This document shows, in pieces, positions 1 through 7,795 of a DNA stretch of 13,591 nucleotides. Positions within the stretch are counted from its first letter, which is position 1, and each line of letters opens with the position of its first letter. The notes under the pieces are model-generated. The model was given only the letters and a program-made list of their open reading frames with translations, was not told the origin of the DNA and made no database searches. The stretch covers positions 892,148 to 905,738 of the forward strand of contig NC_090624.1 of the NCBI RefSeq assembly GCF_004359215.1, given 5' to 3'. Made by a program: the position numbers and the translations under genes. This stretch comes from Bremia lactucae. Taxonomy: Eukaryota > Oomycota > Peronosporomycetes > Peronosporales > Peronosporaceae.

Positions 1-323
1 TAAAGGTCAAGTGAGCACTAGTTGGCAAAATGCAAAGTAAATATATTAAAGGTCCTTAGTTCGCAAACCGTTTGCTACCTCTAAGCCTACTGGATTCTCT
101 ACTGGATTTACTTACCGGCTTCATCCATTCTAGCCAATTAGCTTCTACCACGTGGAGGTCCCATCTTGAACATGATCATTTGCGCATCTTGAAGAAGATC
201 TTCGAACGTTCGCGGAACCATCTGTTGTGCTGTCGCATGCAGATGTCGCTGTCGTGCGTGTCGATGATCCGCCGGTACTTTACCGGTTAGTCTTGTGCAT
301 GTCGAGGCGCATCCTTGACAACA
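1..323 (-). repeat. LTR of element A (3' LTR, minus strand)
   Basis: On the minus strand the LTR starts TGTTGTCAAGG directly after a polypurine tract. It ends at window position 1, where the terminal bases read ...CCTTTA. The R/U5 half (about 1-85) matches the LTRs at 7590-7844, 11663-11940 and 13079-13357. The middle of U3 (about 145-290) does not: it lacks the CRE-like octamers found in the others and has unrelated sequence. Positions 87-96 and 99-108 hold a tandem CTACTGGATT repeat with a 12-bp period. The start is fixed by the tract plus TGTTG. The other end may be clipped by the window edge. Confidence 0.8.
27..40 (-). promoter_or_regulatory. Putative LTR core promoter (Inr+FPR-like)
   Basis: The minus strand reads TTACTTTGCATTTT, identical in the other three A/C-type LTRs of the window. 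TTACTTT fits an initiator (YYANWYY), and GCATTTT fits the flanking element reported for oomycete promoters. An AT-rich TATATTTA lies just upstream. Transcription would start near the A of TTACTTT and run toward position 1. This is motif matching plus conservation. No start site has been measured. Confidence 0.5.
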
Positions 324-634
324 CTCCCACTCGACTCGGCAGCTTCTGGTCCTTGTACACCAAGCTTGTTTCGAAGCACACAAAACTGAGTCGCAGGAAT
401 TGGCTTTGTCATGAGGTCCGCTAGCATGTTGGTCGTCGAAATGTATTCCAAGACAACTTGGCCATCTTCAACCTTTTCGCGTACGAAGTGATAGCGAATG
501 TCGATATGCTTGGTCCTCTTATGAAACTGTGGATTCTTGGCCAGTGCTATTGAGCCTTGGTTATCTTCGTAGATCTTGACCGCATCATTCTTATGCATCT
601 CACCAAGCTCGATCAGAAAAGTCTTAAGCCACAC
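287..634 (-). pseudogene. pol: Element A pol: RNase H C-terminal part
   Basis: This is the C-terminal part of the copia RNase H domain, which degrades RNA in the RNA/DNA hybrid. The EDNQGSIALAKNP block carries a catalytic Asp, and it is followed by HKRTKHIDIRYHFVRE and LADLMTKPI, typical of copia RNase H tails. It should be continuous with the RT/RH segment upstream, but two adjacent TAA codons (653-655 and 650-652) cut the frame where other copies read S-E. The frame ends at 287-289, inside the LTR, so the end of pol overlaps U3 by about 37 bases. Confidence 0.85.
324..335 (-). other. Polypurine tract of element A
   Basis: The minus strand reads GTCGAGTGGGAG immediately before the TGTTG of the LTR. 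A purine-rich run next to the 3' LTR primes plus-strand DNA synthesis in LTR retrotransposons. The same tract is found before the LTRs at 11663 and 13357. Confidence 0.7.
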
Positions 635-652
635 TGCCTCCTGTGTCGCTTA

Positions 653-1536
653 TTAGAGCGCCATGTACTCGGCTTCCGTTGATGACAGTGCTACCGTGCG
701 TTGTTTCTTGCTCTTCCAGCTTACACATCCGCCGCTTATCATAAAGGCGTAGCCGCTTGTACTTCTTCGCAACATCGTGTCTCCGGCCCAGTCCGCATCT
801 GAAATCCTTGCAGCCCATCCTGACTTGATCCTTGAAACTTGATGCCGTGCGTCCTTGTGCCTTGTATATACCTGAAGACTCTTTTTAAAGCTTGCCAATG
901 TGTCGGACATGGGTCTGCCGCGAATTGGCTAAGCACTCCAACTGCTGCAGCGAGATCCGGGCGTGTGCCGACCATAAGGTACATTAGGCAGCCAACAGCA
1001 TTACTATACGGCACACCGGCCATAGTGTCGCTGTGCTCGCATCCACCTTCACACATGGACTTAGTCAGCTTGAGACCTGGATCCTGAGGCGTCCTGACAG
1101 GCTTGCTATTTTCCATGTTAAACTTGGTCAGAATATCACTTGCAAACTTCGTCTGCCGCATCGTCAGTGTTTCAGTCTTGAAATCTTGATCAATTTCAAT
1201 TCCAAGAAAATACTTGAGCTGACCCATATCTGTCATTTCGAATCGGCGATTCAGCGCTTGCTTGGTTTCTTGAAGCATCTTGCTGGTACTGCTTGCCAGA
1301 ATCAGGTCATCGACGTAGAGCGCAACGAAGATCATGTCTTGATCATCTCGTTTAATCCGAATCGACGTAAACTTTGCCACCGGCGCAAACGTTTCTTCAT
1401 AGTCGATGCCAAACTTTTTGGCGAAACCTTTCGCCACTAGACGCGCATTGTATCGCTCGACTTCACCATCTTGGTTTTCCTTGACGCGAAACACCCATCG
1501 ATTGCCTATTACATTACGTCCTTTCGGCAAAGGCAC
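653..1536 (-). pseudogene. pol: Element A pol: RT with internal deletion, and RNase H N-terminal part
   Basis: The reading begins with the LPKGRNVIGNRWVFRVKEN block that opens copia RTs, then NARLVAKGFAKKFGIDYEET. At about 1352-1356 it jumps from FTSIRI straight to KRDDQD, removing about 95 codons that are present in the plus-strand copy at 3174-3470. The deletion is in frame and removes RT motif A (MDMKTAFLNG, with a catalytic Asp) and the YGLKQ block. YVDDLILASS (motif C) is retained. Near 840 a frameshift moves the reading to the frame holding SDADWAGD (RNase H catalytic Asp, about 799) and TEAEYMAL, which ends at TAA 653-655. Catalytically dead. Confidence 0.85.
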
Positions 1537-1757
1537 AAGCGTTCAAGTCTCATTCTTTTGCAGTGAATCCATTTCTAAGCTGCCCGCCTCCTTCCACTCA
1601 GCTGCGTTGTTGGATTACATCGCCGACTTGAGTGTTGTCGGCATTTCCTCCACTGAATTCACAACATACGCATCCTCGACGTCTTGAGCTGTGGCTGACA
1701 TTTCTTCAAGCGACTGGTAACGATTTGTTCGTTTAGGTCTTGCAACTTCAGTCGCTT
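1537..1757 (-). pseudogene. pol: Element A pol: INT-RT linker remnant
   Basis: In the RT frame this segment aligns by eye with the linker just before RT in element C (10290-10420), sharing VNSVEEMP/VDSVGEMP-type sequence. It is cut by TAA at 1615-1617 and TGA at 1543-1545, three codons before the first RT codon used here. A further frameshift separates it from the INT frame. No catalytic motifs are expected in this part. Confidence 0.6.
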
Positions 1758-2699
1758 TTACGAGCAATTGGGTTCTCTAGTGTCGCTCACTGCCAGTCTT
1801 AACTTCTTCTTCCTGCGCAGATTCTTCATGGTCCGTTTAATCGTGCTGTGGGGAGTCCTGATCTGTCGCTTCATCATCATCTTGAACAAGACCTCACTCT
1901 TGCGACGGTCGCGCCTCCCACCGTCGAATGTGTCTTCCATAAACTTTGCATCGCGGCTGACAAGCACACGATTACTTTCCACTTCTTCGAATCGATACGC
2001 TTTTTCATGCTCAGAATAGCCTAGAAACCGACAGCGTACCGACCGAGCGTCAAACTTGCTGCGTTTTTCTTTGGGAACCGTTACAAATGCATGACATCCA
2101 AACACTTTTAGATTTGTCAGCACAGGTTTTCTTCCAGTCCAAACTTGGTACGGTGAGTTATCCATGACAATTCCTCGAGGTAAGCAACGATTTCGAAGAA
2201 AAGCAGACGTCATAACTGCTTCACCCCAATATGTCTTCGGCAGTCCAGCATGCTCGATCATACATCTTGCGCATTCCACCAGCGTCCTGTTCATGCGCTC
2301 GGCCACTCCGTTAAGCTGTGGGGTATAAGGCGGTGTGAACTTTTGCTCGATACCTCGCCGCTTACAGAACTTGGCCATTTCACCTGAAGTGTACTCGCCA
2401 CCATTATCGCACCAAAGAGTTTTAATAACTTTTCCAGTCTGAGTTTCAGCAAACGCAGCAAACTCAGCAGATTTGTCGGCAACTTCTGACTTGTTCTTCA
2501 GCAGAAATACTGTGGTAAAGTGCGAGTACTTATCCGTGAAAGTGACAAAGTACCGCTTGCCGCTAAAAGTCGTTGACTGCATAGGTCCGCACACATCACT
2601 GTGAATAACTTCCAGCAGTTTCTTTGCATGATGAGGCGACTTTGGCATAAAACTTACTCGCGTTTGTTGCCAAGCGCACAGCCATCGCACAGCTCCCAC
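1758..2699 (-). pseudogene. pol: Element A pol: integrase core
   Basis: Integrase joins retrotransposon cDNA to chromosomal DNA. This is the longest open stretch in the window (313 codons). The D,D35E triad is complete: Asp35 in HSDVCGPM, Asp98 in CDNGGEY, and Glu134 in LNGVAERMNRT with exactly 35 residues between the last two. The copia-specific tail follows (YWGEAVMTSAFLRNR, YQVWTGRKP, LKVFGCHAFVTVP, LGYSEHEKAYRF). The HHCC zinc finger lies upstream in another frame, so a 1-bp frameshift separates the two. The final part is the hydrophilic INT-RT linker. The core looks chemically intact but cannot be made as part of a polyprotein. Confidence 0.9.
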
Positions 2700-3096
2700 T
2701 GTTTGACCGAAGTAAGAACAATGCCAATATCATAATTCCTTTTGACGATAGTGTCTAAACAACTATGTCCAATGTGCCCAAGTCGAAGGTGCCAGAGGTG
2801 CCGAGGTACGAAGTGGTGTCCCCATGGCATCCGACGAGCTTGTCACATTGGCTTTGTCAGTACTGACAGGCATCACGCACAGCTTTAACAACCCTTTGCC
2901 CTCGCGGGCTCGAGGCTTCCACTGCATCCCTTTTGCCTTGCCAAAACGGCCATCGCTTTCGAACGTGACTGATCCAACATCCTTTGTGAAACGTCCAACG
3001 GAGAAAAGATTGCGCGATAGCTTTGGAATATGCCACACTCCGCGAAGCATATCCTTCTTATTTCCATAGGGCGTCTTCATTGACATCACAATGTCG
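2700..3096 (-). pseudogene. pol: Element A pol: protease C-terminal fragment and integrase zinc finger
   Basis: The frame from 3089 reads MSMKTPYGNKK, then GVWHIPKLSRNLFSVGRFTK, the sequence that follows the aspartic protease active site in copia polyproteins. It ends with the GAG-pre-integrase finger: an L-G-H-I-G-H His motif and, near 2690, the C-D-G-C pair in another frame. The active site DSGA is not here. By comparison with element C the sequence should continue about 50 residues further upstream, but at 3093-3096 it joins RT on the opposite strand. A frameshift near 2800 breaks the finger. Positions 2762-3096 are also part of the repeated rearranged unit. Confidence 0.75.
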
Positions 3097-3743
3097 AGCG
3101 ATACAAGGCGCGTCTAGTAGCCAAAGGCTTTGCACAGAAATTTCGCATCGACTATGAAGAAACGTTTGCGCCTGTGGCCAAGTTTGCGTCGATCCGGATC
3201 TTGCTCAGTCTGGCTGCCAAGTACGGACTCGCGGTCCATCAGATGGATATGAAGACAGCATTTCTAAACGGCCAGCTCGATGAGGATATCTACATGGCGC
3301 AGCCTGATGGCTTTACGAATATGGCCAATCCTGACTATGTATGCAAGTTACAACGGTCACTGTACGGGCTAAAGCAATCGCCCCGCATGTGGAACAAGAC
3401 TATTGATGACTTTATACTGAGACTGAAGTTCACGAAGTGTGAATCCGTTCACTGCGTGTACATGAAGCGGGATGACCAAGACATGATTTTCGTCGCGCTC
3501 TACGTCGACGATTTAATCTTGGCTAGCAGTACCAGCAAGATGCTTTAAGAAACCAAGCACGCACTCAGCCAACGATTTGAAATGACGGATTTGGGCCAAC
3601 TCAAGTTCTTTCTTGGAATTGAGATCGAGCAAGACTCTACGATCGGAACTCTGACGATGCGGCAAATCAAGTTTGCAAGCGATATTTTGACCAAGTTAAT
3701 TATGGAAAACAGCAAACCCGTCCGAACGCCTCAACACCCAGGA
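2762..3743. repeat. Rearranged PR(-)/RT(+) unit, copy 1
   Basis: This stretch joins a protease fragment on the minus strand to an RT fragment on the plus strand. It matches 11943-12919 along its whole length in the same orientation, including the inverted junction and the nonsense codon TAA (3546-3548 here, 12722-12724 there). Copy 2 lacks 8 bp of copy 1 near 2805 and has other small indels. On the left, copy 1 runs without a break into element A's integrase, so here the PR side is still in its native setting. Confidence 0.85.
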
Positions 3744-3835
3744 CTCAAGTTTACCAAGTTCATGTGCGGAGGAGGATGCAAGCACAGCGACACTATGGCC
3801 GGTGTGCCGTATCGAAATGCTGTTGGCTGCCTGAT
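3093..3835 (+). pseudogene. pol: Plus-strand RT fragment (copy 1)
   Basis: The frame is open from 3093 to TAA 3546-3548 without any in-frame start of its own. It begins at VERYKARLVAKGF, inside RT, and then shows YEETFAPVAKFASIR, HQMDMKTAFLNG (motif A Asp), LYGLKQSPRMWN and YVDDLILASS (motif C). The TAA replaces a CAA seen in element A. After it the same frame resumes with ETKHALSQRFEMTDLG, then FLGIEIEQ and VPYRNAVGCLM, and stops at 3835 where element B begins. RNase H is absent. It supplies the part deleted from element A's own RT, but on the other strand. Confidence 0.88.
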
Positions 3836-4754
3836 GCTTGGCAATGAGCCGTACGAGCAACATTGTTGTTCGGACGAATTTTGCGCTTGCCTGTTTGCTT
3901 GTAGTTGACATGGCGCACTTCACCTTCGTTGATCTCGAGAAGATCTAAGTCCATTATCGCATCTTTGAATATTTCGCTTGATTTTTATCGAAAATCCAAA
4001 CGTTGCTTCATCAAAGTTGAATCACGCTTAATTACTATTTGTCCGGGATATCGAACACTCGATATGCCTTGGAGACTTCTTCATACCCCATGAATATGCC
4101 GATTCGAGCTTTGGAATCTCACTTGAGACGTTTCTCTCTTGGGGTCAGGATGTATGCCTGACATCGAAAAACACGCATATGTTTGACGCTTGGCTTGGAC
4201 CCGCACACAATCTCGAATGGCGTCATATTGGGAATCTTGGGCGATGGCCGGCGATTCTTCACGTAGATTGCCGTCATCGCTGCTTCAGCCCAGAAACACT
4301 TGTCCAGCTTGGCGTGATGTAGCATACAACGTCCGGTTTTCACGATGGTCCGGATGGCGCGTTCTGCAGTCCTATTTGTCTGATGTGCGTATGGGACCGT
4401 GATTTGCTGCTCAATGCCTTCATCTTCATAGAACTTCTTAATCGAGTTGGTAGCAAATTCTCGAGCTCCATCTTGGCGAACTAACTTGACTTTCTTGCCA
4501 TACTGAGTTTGGATCTTGATAATGTAGTTCTTGATGAGGTTCTCGCTCTCACACTTGTCATACAAGCAGAAGCCTTCCATGCACCCACTTGCTTCATCCA
4601 CAACTATTAGCAAGTATCGGCTGCCTCCGATCGAAACGTCTTCCATAGGACCACAGATATCGAAGTGGAGACGCTCGAATGTGCTGTAGCGACGGTTATC
4701 ACGATTACTTAAGAATGGTTTTGGACCATTTTTCCTTGCTGACATCCGCGGCAT
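3836..4754 (-). pseudogene. pol: Element B pol: integrase core, C-terminal part and linker
   Basis: The open frame 4754-4119 carries the integrase triad: Asp32 (HFDICGPM), Asp95 (RQDGAREF) and Glu131 (TAERAIRT), with 35 residues between the last two. It continues with FWAEAAMTAIYVKNR and MTPFEIVCGSKP, as in copia integrases. TGA at 4119-4121 sits where Trp is expected before D-S-K-A-R-I-G-I-F-M-G-Y. Beyond it a frameshift in the D-I-P block and a further stop are followed by the EINEGEVRHVNYKQTGK linker down to about 3836. There the sequence changes abruptly to the plus-strand RT fragment. In the T-N-R-T-A-E-R block, Asn-Arg replaces the usual Asn-Gly. Confidence 0.88.
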
Positions 4755-5266
4755 ACGCGTGATGCATTTGTTTCGGCAGGCATCTTTGCGTCCTTGATCA
4801 TCCCCCTGGTTATCATCATACGAAAAACTTCATGTGGTGAATGACCCATACGCGCATAAAGTCGATGACACAAATGTTGGTTACCATGTTTGCCGACCGT
4901 TGAGGTGTCCGAAGCCAATAGAGTCCATCAACGAGATCTGCCGTAGCCACCACTTGCTTGGTTTCCTTCCGCGCAATGTGCATATTATCGCCGTCAAACG
5001 CTACTTGAAAATTGCCAGTTTTGTTAATCTGCGGCACCGAAAGCAGATTCTTGTTCATTTTCGGCACGAACAGTGCATCCATGATCTCGATGTTGCATTC
5101 GTTGCCATTGGGTAGGTAGGACCACTCGCTCGATGATGGTTCACACACCCTTGATTGCAGCCTTGCTGCCGTCAGCCACCGAAAGCTCGCCTTCATCCCG
5201 CTCGTTGAGACTTGCAAATTTCGCTTTGTCGTTGCATACATGATGCGTTGCACCACTGTCGACCGC
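4755..5266 (-). pseudogene. pol: Element B pol: aspartic protease and integrase zinc finger
   Basis: The protease active site D-S-G-A is at 5260-5249, in [10 protein letters not shown], in the gag frame just after a TGA (5267-5269). Retrotransposon protease cuts the Gag-Pol polyprotein. A stop after A-I-K-G-V and a frameshift near 5115 move the reading to [19 protein letters not shown] and [12 protein letters not shown]. Another shift near 4900 reaches [10 protein letters not shown] and then C-R-G-C (about 4765), the HHCC finger before integrase. Each motif is recognisable, but they lie in at least two frames. Confidence 0.8.
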
Positions 5267-5536
5267 TCACATCCATGACATATTCTTGCCCGTTGATAAC
5301 CCACCCCCAAGCGAAACTGCGAAGGCGACTCGATCATGCTGCTCGTAGTCATCCTCGCTGCGCCACTGAACATTGTTGGCCCCGCGTACAGGACTATTGC
5401 CGCCGCGTCTTGAGCCCTTGTTCTCAGCTTTTTGTTTGGTCCAGCACCGTTCTGCCGTATGCCCCAATTTTCCGCAGTACGTGCAGTGGTGCTGTTCACG
5501 CTTGAACGTGCTCAGTCGGTGTCACAAGCCAGTCGT
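5267..5536 (-). pseudogene. gag: Element B gag: zinc-knuckle (nucleocapsid) region
   Basis: In the same frame as gag, after TAA 5537-5539 and TGA 5522-5524, the sequence encodes a CCHC knuckle at 5485-5444: [14 protein letters not shown], spacing C-x2-C-x4-H-x4-C, which packages RNA. Basic and Gly/Arg/Asn-rich sequence follows, then a stop at 5267-5269 immediately before the protease active site. With those three stops read through, gag, knuckle and protease would form one polyprotein, as in copia elements, which usually make Gag and Pol from a single frame. Confidence 0.8.
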
Positions 5537-6187
5537 TTAGAACGTGGACGCCTTGGTCGCGTCTTCAGTTTTGATTACCGTAGTCTTTGCATCTTGTCGC
5601 TTGATATGCTCGTTAGTAAGCACCTTCACGAAGTCCCGTGATCGAAGCTCCGCGCTGTTCATCTCCAAGTTGAGCACGACACTCTCGTAGCTCTTGGGCA
5701 GACTGCGCAGTAAGCAAATCGCGACGTCCTCGTCCTTCATCTTGGCGCCGATGCTTGAGAGTTTTGCGCTGATGTTGAGGACCTCATTGCAATGATGTAA
5801 AACATTGCCGCCTTGCGGCATTTCCATACTGAAGAGCTGACGCTTTAAGAAGATACGTCCCGCCTTCTGCGACCCGCCGTATAGTGTCTTGATACGTGCC
5901 CACGCAACCCAAGCTTTCTCGCAGTCGTCAACTACGTGATGATAGTCTGCGTCTATATGTAAAAGCATAAGACCGAATGCGACGTTGCTTGTCTTGACGT
6001 AGTGCTCCATGGTGCGCGGGTCCGCAAACGTCGGCGGCATCTCTCGATATACGACGTGCCACGTCGACTTGGTGAGGAACACGCCACGCATGTAGCGACT
6101 CCAAGTCGCGTAGTTGTCTCTATTGAATCGATCAGTAGAGACCTTGGCCGAGGGATCTTGTGAAGAGGACATGGCGCTTGGGCTCAT
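5537..6187 (-). pseudogene. gag: Element B gag capsid region
   Basis: This is a capsid-like Gag (UBN2/copia gag type), which would assemble the virus-like particle. It is open for 216 codons from an ATG at 6187-6185. Copia-gag hallmarks are [19 protein letters not shown] near the N terminus, then a helical region with [20 protein letters not shown] and [16 protein letters not shown]. The ATG used here lies inside the primer binding site, five codons before a second Met, so translation could begin at either. The frame ends at TAA 5537-5539 and the knuckle follows in frame. This is the best preserved gag in the window. Confidence 0.85.
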
Positions 6188-6191
6188 AACC
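6180..6191 (-). promoter_or_regulatory. Primer binding site of element B (initiator tRNA-Met anticodon arm)
   Basis: The minus strand reads GGTTATGAGCCC, directly after the LTR's terminal CA. Its complement GGGCTCATAACC is the anticodon stem-loop of eukaryotic initiator tRNA-Met, including the CAT anticodon. Drosophila copia and yeast Ty5 are primed from this internal region (half-tRNA priming) rather than the tRNA 3' end. The embedded ATG opens gag. Confidence 0.75.
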
Positions 6192-6451
6192 TGTTAAATG
6201 CTGAAGCCGGAGAGAGCGAAGAAGAAAGAGAGCGAAGCGAAGAGTCTATAGTTGAGGCGAAGACACTTGAGCCGAAGAAGGAATATTTGGACGTGATTGA
6301 TTTACTGAGGCTTACACTTCTAGTTCTCATAATCACTTAATTCTACATACTTGGATTAACTATGCTATCGTATAAGTAACAACTATGTTTTACCGCGGTT
6401 TAAATTGAACCGGTTTGGGTCATGTACATTACCTGAAACCCACAAACCTCA
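6192..6451 (-). repeat. LTR of element B (single, central)
   Basis: On the minus strand this runs from TGAGGTTTGTGG to TTTAACA (260 bp, TG...CA ends), between a polypurine tract and a PBS, so it faces RNase H on one side and gag on the other. It shares no visible sequence with the A/C-type LTRs. An imperfect palindrome CGGTTTAAATTGAACCG lies near 6398-6414. The part next to gag is strongly pyrimidine-rich on the element's sense strand, with GAGAGCGAAG (plus strand) repeated at 6212-6221 and 6228-6237. I see no second copy in the window. Start and end are set by the flanking tract and PBS. Confidence 0.8.
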
Positions 6452-6466
6452 ATACGCCCCCTCAAT
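6452..6466 (-). other. Polypurine tract of element B
   Basis: The minus strand reads ATTGAGGGGGCGTAT just before the LTR's TG. The run of five G is the likely plus-strand primer. It overlaps the pol stop codon TGA (6462-6464). The exact tract/LTR boundary could shift by three bases, because the TAT before TGAGG might belong to the LTR. Confidence 0.55.
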
Positions 6467-7312
6467 TCGAACTTGCTTGAATGCCGAGTGCTGCCGTTAG
6501 GTCCTTGTGGCGTGGTCCTGATAGTCCCTTGGTCATGATGTCTGCCAGCATGATCGTCGTTTCGCAGTACTTGAGCTTGAATTTACCGCTCTTTACCTCA
6601 TCACGGATGTGATGGTACTGATGTCGATGTGCTTGGCTTGACCATGATTCACCGGATTCTTTGTCATCTTCATGCACGATTGGTTATCCTCGAAGATAAC
6701 AAGCTCTGGTCCTGAATCATTAGCTGCCTTCAGAATCTCGCACATTAGACCGTGGATCCACTTGCCTTCCTGGATTGCCAGACTTAGCGCAATGTATTCT
6801 GCCTCACTCGTTGGCAGCGATACGCTTGACTGCTTCTTGGTCCCCCAGCTTATGGGAGCACCGAGAAGCATAAACGCGAATCCCGAAGTCGACTTGCGGT
6901 CAGCATGGTCGCCGGCCCAGTCCGCATCAGAATACCCACAAAAGTCAACCTTGTCGCTTGGTTGATAACGGATTCCATGTGACTTCGTCCCTAATAAGTA
7001 GTGAAAAATACGCTTCACTGCGATCCAATGATCCTGCTGTGGGTTCTCCATAAAACGCGACACATAGCCTACAGCATATGCAATGTCTGGACGCGTTGCA
7101 GTCATCAGGTGCATCAAGTACCTACTGCTTCTCGAAACGAAGCATCCACCTTGGTTGCATCTTGCTTGGGAGAAGTCGAAAGCTCGATCAACCGGGCTGA
7201 CGGTGGCCTTGCACTTGCTCATGCCAAAACGCTTGAGAATGTCATTGACATAGCGTCGCTGACACATGGTGATACTACTATCACGTCCGTTTACCAATTC
7301 GATGTCCAACAC
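6462..7312 (-). pseudogene. pol: Element B pol: RT C-terminal part and RNase H
   Basis: The open frame 7312-6593 starts in the RT thumb/connection (LDIELVNGRD, then TATRPDIAYAVGYVSRF) and passes into RNase H: YSDADWAGDHADRKSTSGF (Asp), TSEAEYIALS (Glu), IFEDNQSCMK (Asp) and GQAKHIDI. A frameshift near 6610 moves the end to the next frame, YHHIRDEVKSGK and LADIMTKGLS, ending at TGA 6462-6464. All RNase H acidic residues except the last lie in one frame. This is the most complete RNase H in the window. Confidence 0.88.
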
Positions 7313-7589
7313 AATCTACACTTGACATTGTCGGTCATCTCGAAACGCGACTTAAGGTCGATCTTCGTGCGCGCAATAAGTTCCGCTGAGCTTCCTGTCG
7401 CCAGGACGTCATCCACGTAAACCAGAAGAAGTACACAAAGACCATCCACAACTTTGATGTATAGACATGGGTCGAATGCCGATGCTTGAAATCCAATTGC
7501 GCGCACAAATTCACCAAAAGTCTCGTTCCAAACTCGTGAAGCTTGCTTGAGACCGTAGATCGCCTTTACCAATTCCAAGCAGTCAAAGT
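7291..7589 (-). pseudogene. pol: Element B pol: RT palm fragment
   Basis: Reading from 7589 on the minus strand, the frame is already inside RT: C-L-E-L-V-K-A-I-Y-G-L-K-Q-A-S-R-V-W-N-E, then FDPCLYIK and LLVYVDDVLATGS (motif C, two catalytic Asp), then RFEMTD. A frameshift near 7300 separates it from the downstream RT/RH frame. The upstream half of RT, with motif A, is absent. The coding sequence stops where the C-type LTR begins at 7590, which suggests that LTR landed inside B's RT. Confidence 0.85.
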
Positions 7590-7653
7590 TGTTGGCGAGG
7601 AAGCGGTCGACCTGACCAATAGACTACCAGTATGTACCAGTATATACCGGTAA

Positions 7654-7700
7654 TGACGTCATAGTGTGACATCAGTAGATGACGTCAGTAGATGATGTCA
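7654..7700 (+). promoter_or_regulatory. Four CRE-like octamers at exact 13-bp spacing
   Basis: TGACGTCA starts at 7654 and 7680. One-mismatch versions TGACATCA and TGATGTCA start at 7667 and 7693. The period is 13, 13 and 13 bp. TGACGTCA is the palindromic site of CREB/ATF-type bZIP factors. In U3, upstream of the promoter, the array is a plausible enhancer. Which protein binds it is unknown. Confidence 0.6.
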
Positions 7701-7795
7701 CAAGCTTCTAGAAGGTTCTATGAACTATGATTGGCTAGAAGTAATGATTGGCTTAGAGGTAGCAAAAGGTTTGCGAACTAAGGACCTTAATATAT

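Larger units (their letters stand above)
1..3096 (-). mobile_element. Element A: 5'-truncated Ty1/copia retrotransposon
   Basis: Read on the minus strand this is a copia-type element in the usual order: C-terminal PR fragment, integrase zinc finger, INT core, linker, RT, RH, polypurine tract and LTR. INT lying before RT identifies Ty1/copia rather than Ty3/gypsy. The window begins at what appears to be the last base of the LTR. Gag, the zinc knuckle and the protease active site are missing, because at about 3093-3096 the sequence switches to an RT fragment on the opposite strand. Stops, frameshifts and a deletion of roughly 95 codons in RT make it non-functional. The protein sequence closely resembles element C, so A and C belong to one lineage, while B is distant. 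Confidence 0.9.
3836..7589 (-). mobile_element. Element B: permuted or tandem Ty1/copia remnant with one central LTR
   Basis: On the minus strand the order is RT C-terminal part (from 7589), RNase H, polypurine tract, LTR, PBS, gag, zinc knuckle, PR, INT and INT-RT linker (to 3836). This is a circular permutation of the normal order, with one LTR in the middle and none at the ends. The two halves could be neighbouring copies sharing an LTR, or one rearranged copy. About 150 RT residues are missing between them. Its proteins differ strongly from A and C (LHFDICGPM against HSDVCGPM, VYVDDVLATGS against LYVDDLILASS), so it is a separate family. All parts carry stops or frameshifts. Confidence 0.85.

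Noticed and set aside
839..1687. Plus-strand open frames over element A (for example 839-1087, 1033-1440, 1406-1687).
   Set aside because: They are antisense shadows of the minus-strand RT and linker and show no domain of their own. The same holds for the opposite-strand frames over elements B and C.
6180..6191. Fragment of an initiator tRNA-Met gene.
   Set aside because: Only the 12 bases complementary to the anticodon arm are present, in the antisense direction, right after an LTR end in two families. A primer binding site is the simpler reading.
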